Shown piece after piece: positions 15,338 through 21,750 of a stretch of DNA of 23,950 nucleotides; position 1 is the stretch's first letter; every line of letters begins with the position of its first letter. The notes below the pieces were generated by a model. It had not been told where the DNA came from. It was given only the letters and a program-made list of their open reading frames with translations, and did no database searches. The DNA comes from Chloroflexi bacterium RIFCSPLOWO2_02_FULL_71_16 (GTDB taxonomy: Bacteria > Chloroflexota > Limnocylindria > P2-11E). Made by a program: the position numbers and the translations under genes. The stretch lies in contig MGON01000053.1 in assembly GCA_001795345.1 (NCBI GenBank), forward strand, positions 1,552-25,501. The letters are read 5' to 3'.

Positions 15338-16795
15338 ATGGCGATCGCGCGGGCTGCTCGTCCCTGGCTCGCGCTGTCCCTCGACGCGAAGGTGGTCGGA
15401 GCCGTCGCGACCCTGAACTGGGTCCTGCTGTTCGACAGGCATCGGGTCGTCCAGATCACCGCCGACGCGCCGCTCTGGCAGCTCTTCCCGGGGCTCTGGG
15501 GAGCGGCGTGGCTGCTCGCCTGCGGGCTCCTGGCGGTCTCGTATCCGATACGCGACCACGCGCTGGGTGAGCGGTTCCTGACGCGCGACCGGGTCATGCA
15601 CCTCGCCGGCATCGTCTTCGTGTTCGTGATCGTCCCCGCGATCGCCATGATCGTGCTCCGCGCCACCGGCAAGCCGTACACGTTCGTGCACGACGGCGCG
15701 ATCATGATCGAGGAGGCCGCCCGCAAGCTGCTCCTCGGCATGGACCCCTATGTCGCGGACTACCTCGACACGCCGCTCTTCTACTGGCCGATGATCAACA
15801 ACCCGGCCCTCTACCACCTCACCTACTTCCCGCTGCCGTTCCTGCTCACGCTGCCCTTCGTCGCGGTCTTCGACCGGGTCGGCATGTTCTGGGACGAGCG
15901 GCTCCTCTACGTCCCCGCGTACCTCGCGAGCCTCGCGGTCCTCCCGGCGCTCATCCCGCCCGGACCGCGCGCGGCGGCCAGGCGGCTCGCGCTCGTCGCG
16001 CTGGTCGGGCTCAACCCGCAGCTCTTCCCGTTCGTCGCCGAGGGCAAGAACGACGCGTTCGTCCTGTTCTTCATCTTCACCGGGCTCGCGCTCCTGCAGC
16101 GGGAGCACCGCACGCTCGGAACGCTCGCCATCACGGTGGCCGCCGCCTCGAAGCTGCACGCCGGCGTGCTGCTGCCGTTCGTCGCGGTCTACCTCCTGCG
16201 CCGCGACGGCGTGCACAGCGTGGGAGGAGCGGCGCGCGCCCTTTGGCGCTACGGCTGGCCGAGCGCGGTGCTACTGCTCGCGACCTTTGGCCCGTTCCTG
16301 GCGAACGACCTGCGCGCGTTCTATGACGACGTGGTCGCGTACAACGCCGGCGGCGCGGCGTGGTCGTACCCGATCTCAGGCATGGGCTTCGCGGCCATCC
16401 TGCTCGGGCTCGGGGTGATCCAGTACGCGCAGCAGGACTTCCCGTTCTGGATCCTCCAGGCCGCGGCGTCCGTGCCGCTGGCGATCGTCGCGCTGCGCGC
16501 GCTGTGGGTGCGGCCGACGCTGCCTACGCTCCTGGGCGGATACGCGGTCACGTTGCTCGGGTTCCTGTTCTTCGCCCGCTACTTCCACGGCAACTACCTG
16601 GGGTTCATCACCGCGGTCGCGTCGCCCGCGCTCTTCCTCGTGCCGCTGCGGATCCAGCTCGGACGGCTCCGCGCGCCCGAGCCGGCCTTTGCCCCGGCGC
16701 CCGCTGCGGCGCTCGGTGCCAGAGCGCTGGTGGCCGAGACGGGCGTCCTGGACGCGGGCACGGCCGGGCCGGAGGCATCGCTGCCCGGCGACTAG
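15338..16795 (+). CDS. Polytopic membrane glycosyltransferase-like protein (GT-C fold, GT87/DUF2029-like)
   Basis: About 485 residues with roughly ten hydrophobic segments, for example around LWQLFPGLWGAAWLLACGLL, LAGIVFVFVIVPAIAMIVLR and LGGYAVTLLGFLFFARY. A polar loop with HDGAIMIEEAARKLLLGMDPYVADY precedes a run of aromatic residues; an acidic/His first loop and a G-x-D/N-P-Y motif are typical of GT-C enzymes that use polyprenyl-phosphate sugars. Family assignment is by pattern only, and substrate is unknown. ATG 15338 has GAGGACGGGA upstream; a GTG at 15320, overlapping the truB stop with GGAGG four bases before it, is the alternative. It is an unusual guest between truB and ribF, possibly co-transcribed with truB. 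A CTAGGG palindrome covers its stop. Confidence 0.75.
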   Translation: MAIARAARPWLALSLDAKVVGAVATLNWVLLFDRHRVVQITADAPLWQLFPGLWGAAWLLACGLLAVSYPIRDHALGERFLTRDRVMHLAGIVFVFVIVPAIAMIVLRATGKPYTFVHDGAIMIEEAARKLLLGMDPYVADYLDTPLFYWPMINNPALYHLTYFPLPFLLTLPFVAVFDRVGMFWDERLLYVPAYLASLAVLPALIPPGPRAAARRLALVALVGLNPQLFPFVAEGKNDAFVLFFIFTGLALLQREHRTLGTLAITVAAASKLHAGVLLPFVAVYLLRRDGVHSVGGAARALWRYGWPSAVLLLATFGPFLANDLRAFYDDVVAYNAGGAAWSYPISGMGFAAILLGLGVIQYAQQDFPFWILQAAASVPLAIVALRALWVRPTLPTLLGGYAVTLLGFLFFARYFHGNYLGFITAVASPALFLVPLRIQLGRLRAPEPAFAPAPAAALGARALVAETGVLDAGTAGPEASLPGD

Positions 16796-16809
16796 GGACT
16801 CCCTAGGCT
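16792..16809 (+). promoter_or_regulatory. Palindrome and candidate -10 box for leaderless ribF
   Basis: CTAGGG (16792-16797), spacer ACT, CCCTAG (16801-16806) form a perfect inverted repeat over the glycosyltransferase stop. Its right arm overlaps TAGGCT (16804-16809), a TAnnnT -10 candidate ending 6 nt before the ribF GTG. No Shine-Dalgarno intervenes. The palindrome could be an operator, a short transcript-end hairpin or chance. Confidence 0.35.
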
Positions 16810-16815
16810 CAGGGC

Positions 16816-17733
16816 GTGGGCACGGCTCGGGGCTTCGACGGTTGGCCGGCCGGACCGCTGCACCTCGCGATCGGGGTGTTCGACGGCGTCCACCTCGGCC
16901 ACCAGGAGCTCATCCGGCGTCTCGCGCGTGGCGCTCGAGCGAGCGGGGCGCAGGCGCTCGCGGCGACCTTCGATCCGCTCCCCATCCAGGTGCTCGCGCC
17001 GGGCGCGCCGCCATCAGGGCTGTCCGACGCGACCGAGCGCGCCGAGCTGCTCCGGCGGGCGGGCGCGGACGCCGTCGTGCTCTTCCCGTTCGACGACGCG
17101 TTCGCGGCCATCGCCGCGCCGGATTTCGCCGCGCGCGTCCGAGCCGCGGGCGACGTCAGGCGGATCGTGGTCGGAGATGACTTCCGCTTCGGTCGGGACC
17201 GCGAGGGCGACGTCGCGCTCTTGCGCGAGCTCGGGCGCGCACAGGGCTTCGACGTCGAAGTCGTCGCGCCCGTCGAGATGGGCGGCTCGGTCGTGAGCTC
17301 GACCCGGGTGCGGAACCTCCTGCTCGCGGGCGAGATCGACGAGGCCACGACGATCCTCGGGCGCCCCTACGCCGTCCCGGGTAGGATCGTGCACGGGGAC
17401 AAGCGCGGGCGGGCGCTCGGCTATCCGACCATCAACGTCGCGACCCCGCACGAGCGCCTCCTGCCGCGCGACGGCATCTACGCGACATGGGTGACGATCG
17501 CGGATGACCGTCATCCGGCGGCGACGAGCCTCGGCCGGCGACCGACGTTCGGGGGCGGCGAGCGAGTGCTCGAATCCTTCCTCATCGACTGGAGCGGCGA
17601 CGTGTACGGCGAGGATGCCGCGACCGCGTTCGTGCGGCGCCTGCGCGACGAGCTCAGGTTCGCCACGGCGGAGGAGCTGGTGCGTCAGATCGCCGACGAC
17701 GTCGCGCAGGCGCGCTCGGCCCTGCTCGGCTAA
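16816..17733 (+). CDS. ribF: Bifunctional riboflavin kinase / FAD synthetase RibF
   Basis: 305 residues. The N-terminal FMN adenylyltransferase half has GVFDGVHLGHQELI (nucleotidyltransferase HxGH motif) and later MGGSVVSSTRVRNLLLAGEIDEATTILGRPY. The C-terminal riboflavin kinase half has GRIVHGDKRGRALGYPTINV with the conserved GYPTIN loop, then RPTFGG and FLIDWSGDVYGE. It converts riboflavin to FMN and then FAD in the cytosol. The start is a GTG at 16816 that is only 20 bp after the upstream gene, with a -10-like box at leaderless spacing. It precedes rpsO by 44 bp, a classic arrangement (truB, ribF, rpsO, pnp). Confidence 0.96.
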   Translation: MGTARGFDGWPAGPLHLAIGVFDGVHLGHQELIRRLARGARASGAQALAATFDPLPIQVLAPGAPPSGLSDATERAELLRRAGADAVVLFPFDDAFAAIAAPDFAARVRAAGDVRRIVVGDDFRFGRDREGDVALLRELGRAQGFDVEVVAPVEMGGSVVSSTRVRNLLLAGEIDEATTILGRPYAVPGRIVHGDKRGRALGYPTINVATPHERLLPRDGIYATWVTIADDRHPAATSLGRRPTFGGGERVLESFLIDWSGDVYGEDAATAFVRRLRDELRFATAEELVRQIADDVAQARSALLG

Positions 17734-17777
17734 CATGATCATGACAACAAAGGACAGAAAACGAGAAAGGACGACGG

Positions 17778-18041
17778 GTGCCGCTCCGACCAAAGGGCGA
17801 AGTGATCGCCGACTTCCGGCAGCACGAGAAGGACACAGGCTCTCCGGAGGTGCAGATCGCGGTCCTCACCGAACGCATCAAGCACCTGACCGAGCACCTG
17901 CGCGAGGCGAAGCACGACAGTGCCAGCCGGCGTGGGCTGCTTCAGATGGTCGGCCAGCGACGGCGCCTGCTCGCTTACCTCCACAGGAAGAGCCCCGAGA
18001 GATACCAAGAGGTCATCGGGCGGCTCGGCCTGCGCCGGTGA
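17778..18041 (+). CDS. rpsO: 30S ribosomal protein S15
   Basis: 87 residues, exactly family size. Signature stretches: [47 protein letters not shown] and [13 protein letters not shown]15 is a primary 16S rRNA-binding protein of the small-subunit platform. The GTG start follows GAAAGGA by 7 nt. The 44-nt leader after the ribF stop is strikingly A-rich for this genome (ACAACAAAGGACAGAAAACG) and begins with TAACAT, a possible -10 box, so rpsO may have its own promoter. pnp follows after 70 bp that contain a strong hairpin. Confidence 0.97.
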   Translation: MPLRPKGEVIADFRQHEKDTGSPEVQIAVLTERIKHLTEHLREAKHDSASRRGLLQMVGQRRRLLAYLHRKSPERYQEVIGRLGLRR

Positions 18042-18056
18042 GCTAGCAGACCATCG

Positions 18057-18077
18057 GGACCCGGGAGACCCGGGTCC
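18057..18077 (+). other. Perfect hairpin between rpsO and pnp
   Basis: GGACCCGGG, loop AGA, CCCGGGTCC pair over 9 bp with no mismatch, and no T tract follows. It lies 15 nt after the rpsO stop and 34 nt before pnp. In E. coli this intergenic region holds an attenuator and an RNase III site used for PNPase autoregulation; a similar role here is inference from position. Confidence 0.8.
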
Positions 18078-18111
18078 TCATCGCTTCCGGGGCGCACCTG
18101 CAAGACCACAC

Positions 18112-20346
18112 ATGCCGATCTTCACCAGCGAGACCACGATCAACGGGAAGCCGCTCGTCTTCGAGACCGGCCGCTTCGCGGAGCAGGCCGGCGGCGCCGT
18201 GACCGTCCGCTACGGGGACACGGTCGTGTTCGCCGCAGCGACCGTGTCGCCCACGGTGCGCCCGGGCATCGACTTCTTTCCGCTCACCGTCGACTTCGAG
18301 GAGCGTCTCTACGCAGCGGGCAAGATCCCCGGCTCCTTCCCGCGCCGTGAGGGCCGCCCGTCGGAAGAGGCCGTCCTCACGATGCGCCTCACCGACCGTT
18401 CCATCCGGCCGCTCTTCCCGAAGGGCTTCCGCAACGACATCCAGATCATCGTCTACGCGTTCTCCGCGGACCAGGAGAACGACCCCGACGTGCTCGCCGT
18501 CAACGCCGCGTCCGCCGCCCTGAGCATCTCCGGAGCGCCGTTCGACGGTCCCGTGGGCTGCGTCCGCGTCGGGACCGTGGACGGCAAGCTCGCGCTGAAC
18601 CCGACGATCTCGGAGATGAAGCAAAGCGACCTCGACCTCGTCGTGGCCGGCACCAAGGACGCGATCCTCATGGTCGAGGCGGGCGCGAACGAGGTGACCG
18701 AGGAGACGATCCTCGAGGCGCTGGCGCTCGCGCAGACGGGCATCGCGGCTGCCGTCGCCGCGCAGGCGGAGCTCGCGCGCTCCGCCGCGAAGCCGATCAT
18801 CCAGTGGGTACCGGAAGCGGTCGACGAAGAGAAGACGAGGAAGATCGGCGAGTTCCTCCGTGACCGGATCCGAGCGAAGGTCCGGCACCCGAACAAGCAG
18901 GAGCGCGAGGCCGGTCTCGACGAGGTGAAGCGCGAAGCCAAGGCGGCGCTCGCGCCGGCCGAGGGCGAGATCACCGAGACCGAGGTCTCCATGGCGTTCG
19001 ACCAGTTCCTCAAGAAGGAGGTCCGGCGGGCGATCATCGAGGAAGGCATCCGGCCGGACGGGCGCGGGCTCGCGGAGCTACGCACGCTCGAGGCGTCCGT
19101 CGGCGTCCTTCCCCGTACCCACGGATCGGGTCTCTTCCGCCGCGGCCAGACGCAGGTGCTATCGATCGCCACGCTGGGGCCCACCGGCGACGAGCAGATC
19201 ATCGACACGCTCTCGCCGGTCGACTCGAAGCGTTACATGCACCACTACAACTTCCCGCCGTTCTCCGTCGGCGAGACCCGTCCGCTCCGCGGCGCCAGCC
19301 GCCGGGACATCGGGCACGGCGCCCTCGCCGAGCGCGCCCTGCTCCCGGTCGTCCCCTCGAAGGAGGAGTTCCCCTACACGATCCGCGTGGTCAGCGAGGT
19401 CCTGAGCTCGAACGGCTCGACGTCGATGGCCTCGGTCTGCGGCTCGAGCCTCTCGCTCATGGACGCGGGCGTGCCCGTCAAGGCCATGATCGGCGGCGTA
19501 GCCATGGGTCTGGTCGTCGACGGCGACCGGCATGCGATCCTCACCGACATCCAGGGCATGGAAGACGCCCTCGGGGACATGGACTTCAAGGTGGCCGGCT
19601 CGGAGCGGGGGATCACCGCGCTCCAGATGGACATCAAGGTCAAGGGCCTGACCCTCGAGCTCATGCGCGAGGCGCTGGCGCAGGCTCGCGAAGGCCGCAT
19701 GAAGATCCTCGAGGCGATGCGCCAGGCGATCGTGTCCCCGCGCCAGGAGCTCAGCCGGTGGGCGCCCCGTATCGAGACGATCAAGATCCACCCCGACAAG
19801 ATCCGCGAGGTCATCGGCCCCGGCGGCAAGATGATCCGCGCGATCCAGTCGGAGTCCGAGTCGAACATCGAGGTCGAGGACGACGGGACCATCCGCATCA
19901 CCGGGGCGAAGGCCGAGGGGCGCGAGAAGGCCATCCGGATGATCCAGGGCCTCACGAAGGAGCCCGAGGTCGGCGAGGTGTACGACGGCAAGGTCACGCG
20001 GATCATGTCCATCGGCGCGTTCGTCGAATACCTCCCCGGCAAGGAAGGTCTCGTCCGCGTCTCCGAGCTGTCCGGTGACCGCGTGCACCGCGTCGAGGAC
20101 GTGGTGAAGGTCGGCGACCAGGTCAAGGTCAAGGTGGCCGAGGTCGACCGCCAGGGCCGCGTGAACCTCTCGATGCGCAGCGTCGCGGAGGAGGGGAGCG
20201 AGGCCTACGAGCAGCGCCAGCGAGCCGAGCGCGAGCGGTACCGCGAGCGCGAGGGCCCGCGTGGCGACGGTGAGCGCGGCGGCTTCGGCCGGCCGCCCGG
20301 CGGAGGAGGCTTCGGACCTCGGCGCAGCGGTCCACCGCGGCGCTAG
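18112..20346 (+). CDS. pnp: Polyribonucleotide nucleotidyltransferase (PNPase)
   Basis: 744 residues in the usual order: first RNase PH core (MPIFTSETTINGKPLVFETGRFAEQAGG), helical linker, second catalytic RNase PH core with ILTDIQGMEDALGDMDFKVAGS carrying the Asp/Asp/Lys active site, KH (from about 550, IKIHPDKIREVIGPGGKMIR) and S1 (about 620-690). The end is not standard: about 45 residues beyond S1 are charged, then Arg/Gly-rich (DGERGGFGRPPGGGGFGPRR). PNPase degrades RNA 3' to 5' by phosphorolysis and can add tails. The frame is open far upstream across rpsO, but ATG 18112 gives the canonical N-terminus. It follows rpsO after a hairpin, suggesting a shared transcript with processing. Confidence 0.97.
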   Translation: MPIFTSETTINGKPLVFETGRFAEQAGGAVTVRYGDTVVFAAATVSPTVRPGIDFFPLTVDFEERLYAAGKIPGSFPRREGRPSEEAVLTMRLTDRSIRPLFPKGFRNDIQIIVYAFSADQENDPDVLAVNAASAALSISGAPFDGPVGCVRVGTVDGKLALNPTISEMKQSDLDLVVAGTKDAILMVEAGANEVTEETILEALALAQTGIAAAVAAQAELARSAAKPIIQWVPEAVDEEKTRKIGEFLRDRIRAKVRHPNKQEREAGLDEVKREAKAALAPAEGEITETEVSMAFDQFLKKEVRRAIIEEGIRPDGRGLAELRTLEASVGVLPRTHGSGLFRRGQTQVLSIATLGPTGDEQIIDTLSPVDSKRYMHHYNFPPFSVGETRPLRGASRRDIGHGALAERALLPVVPSKEEFPYTIRVVSEVLSSNGSTSMASVCGSSLSLMDAGVPVKAMIGGVAMGLVVDGDRHAILTDIQGMEDALGDMDFKVAGSERGITALQMDIKVKGLTLELMREALAQAREGRMKILEAMRQAIVSPRQELSRWAPRIETIKIHPDKIREVIGPGGKMIRAIQSESESNIEVEDDGTIRITGAKAEGREKAIRMIQGLTKEPEVGEVYDGKVTRIMSIGAFVEYLPGKEGLVRVSELSGDRVHRVEDVVKVGDQVKVKVAEVDRQGRVNLSMRSVAEEGSEAYEQRQRAERERYREREGPRGDGERGGFGRPPGGGGFGPRRSGPPRR

Positions 20347-20368
20347 CCGGCCGCGCCCGGCGGGCCTG

Positions 20369-21049
20369 ATGCCCGGATCGACCACGACGGCCGCGCTCGA
20401 GCGCGCGGTCCATCGCTACCGGAGCGCGCCGCTCCTGGCGCGCTGGAGCGCGCACGGGCGCGCGTTCCTCGCCGACCTGGCCGTCGTCGAGGCCTACGTG
20501 CCGCGCCGTGGCTTCGTGGTCGACCTCGGCTGCCGCGACGGCCTCTTCGCCAATCTCCTGGTCGAGGCGAGCGCGCAGCGCCGCGTGCTCGGCATCGACT
20601 CGGACGCGCGCCGGATCGCCATCGCGCGCGGCACCGTCGCCGGCCGGGACACCCTCCGGTTCGAAACGGGTGACATCGTCAGCGTCCCGCCGCCTCGCTG
20701 CGACGCGATCACGATGGTCGACGTCCTCTATCTGCTGTCGCCGGCGGACCAGGAGCGCGTGCTCCGTAACGCGGCCACGGCCCTCGCGGGCGGCGCGCCG
20801 CTCATCGTGCGCGGACAGGAGCGGCGCATCGACGCGCGCTACGCGCTCACGTACGCCCAGGAGCTCGTCGCCATCGGCCTCGGGCTCACCCGATCCCGCC
20901 GGCGCCGCGTCCACTTCCCGACCCGCGACGAGGCGGTCGCGATGTTCGAGCGTGCCGGCTTCCGGCTCGACGTCGTCGAGCAGCAGGCGAGGCCGTACAC
21001 CGACGTCCTGTACCTCGCGCGCCGGTCGCCGGGGCCTAGAGCAGAATGA
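20369..21049 (+). CDS. Class I SAM-dependent methyltransferase, unknown substrate
   Basis: 226 residues from ATG 20369. The SAM-binding motif I is FVVDLGCRDGLFANLLVE, followed by an acidic post-I residue in GIDSD and a motif IV-like AITMVDVLYLLSP. The last part (FPTRDEAVAMFERAGFRLDVVEQQARPYTDVLYLARR) is typical of small-molecule or generic Methyltransf_11/25 proteins. No substrate-specific motif is recognised. The N-terminus has an Arg-rich helix (HRYRSAPLLARWSAHGRAFLADL). It starts 22 bp after pnp, without a clear Shine-Dalgarno site, and ends 7 bp before the uracil-DNA glycosylase, so it is probably in the same transcript. A longer frame back to 20261 overlaps pnp and is less likely. Confidence 0.8.
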   Translation: MPGSTTTAALERAVHRYRSAPLLARWSAHGRAFLADLAVVEAYVPRRGFVVDLGCRDGLFANLLVEASAQRRVLGIDSDARRIAIARGTVAGRDTLRFETGDIVSVPPPRCDAITMVDVLYLLSPADQERVLRNAATALAGGAPLIVRGQERRIDARYALTYAQELVAIGLGLTRSRRRRVHFPTRDEAVAMFERAGFRLDVVEQQARPYTDVLYLARRSPGPRAE

Positions 21050-21056
21050 CCGGCGC

Positions 21057-21662
21057 GTGGATCCGCTCGCCGCGATCGCTGCCGAGGTACAGGCGTGCCG
21101 CGCCTGCCCGCTCTGGAAGGGGACGACGCAGGCGGTCCCAGGGGAGGGGAGCGGCGAGAGCGGGATCTTCTTCCTCGGCGAGGCCCCCGGCTTCCACGAG
21201 GACCAGCAGGGCCGGCCCTTCGTGGGCGCGGCGGGCCAGCTCCTCGCCGAGCTGCTCGCGGGCATCGGCCTGGACCGCAGCAAGGTGTTCATCACGAACG
21301 TCGTCCGGCACCGGCCGCCCGGCAACCGCGATCCGCTACCGGATGAGGTCGCGGCCTGCGACATCTGGCTCCGCCGGCACCTCGACGCGCTCCAGCCACG
21401 CGTCCTGGTCACGCTGGGCCGCCACGCCATGGGCAAGTTCTTCCCCGGGGAGTCGATCTCGCGGATCCACGGGAAGCCGCGCGTGGTCGGCGGCGTGACC
21501 GTCTTCCCGATGTTCCATCCGGCCGCAGCGCTCCGGCAGCCGTCCCTGCGGCCCTCGCTAATGGCCGATTTCACGGCCCTCGCCATCTTCCTCGCGACCA
21601 CGCCCGCGGTGGCGGACGAGCCGGCCCCGCCGGCCGACCAGATGACGCTGTTCGGACGATGA
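21057..21662 (+). CDS. Uracil-DNA glycosylase, family 4-like (Fe-S type)
   Basis: 201 residues from GTG 21057. It removes uracil from DNA as the first step of base excision repair. Motif A is GEAPGFHEDQQGRPFVGAAGQLL (41-63), and the second motif is HPAAALRQPSLR with His154. The family's Fe-S ligand positions are Cys14 and Cys17 (VQACRACPLW), then residue 85 and Cys101. Residue 85 is His (NVVRHRPPGNRDP) where family 4 enzymes usually have Cys. The tail after 180 is Ala/Pro-rich and ends DQMTLFGR, which resembles a short clamp-binding peptide (Q-x-x-L-F type). It is 7 bp downstream of the methyltransferase. Confidence 0.9.
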   Translation: MDPLAAIAAEVQACRACPLWKGTTQAVPGEGSGESGIFFLGEAPGFHEDQQGRPFVGAAGQLLAELLAGIGLDRSKVFITNVVRHRPPGNRDPLPDEVAACDIWLRRHLDALQPRVLVTLGRHAMGKFFPGESISRIHGKPRVVGGVTVFPMFHPAAALRQPSLRPSLMADFTALAIFLATTPAVADEPAPPADQMTLFGR

Positions 21663-21674
21663 CGCCCTCTTTTC

Positions 21675-21749
21675 GCGCGTCGCCAAGCGCCGCGCGCGCT
21701 CTGCTGCTTGTGGACTCGCTCGGACCGGCGAAGCCGGATCCTCACTCGC
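21675..21749 (-). repeat. Dispersed structured repeat, copy E (short type)
   Basis: On the minus strand the core hairpin is CCGGC, loop TTC, GCCGG (21737-21725) with GAGTGAG and GAGCGAG on its sides. Then come AAGCAGC and GAGCGC as in copy B, and a second hairpin (21675-21695): 5 bp, one mismatch, 3 bp, loop TTG on the minus strand. It occupies the 88-bp gap between the glycosylase and rnj. It is antisense to both, unlike the other four copies. Confidence 0.75.
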
Positions 21750-21750
21750 C

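Noticed and set aside
17920..18111. Upstream extension of pnp into rpsO
   Set aside because: rpsO is an intact ribosomal protein gene in another frame, and ATG 18112 gives the canonical PNPase N-terminus.
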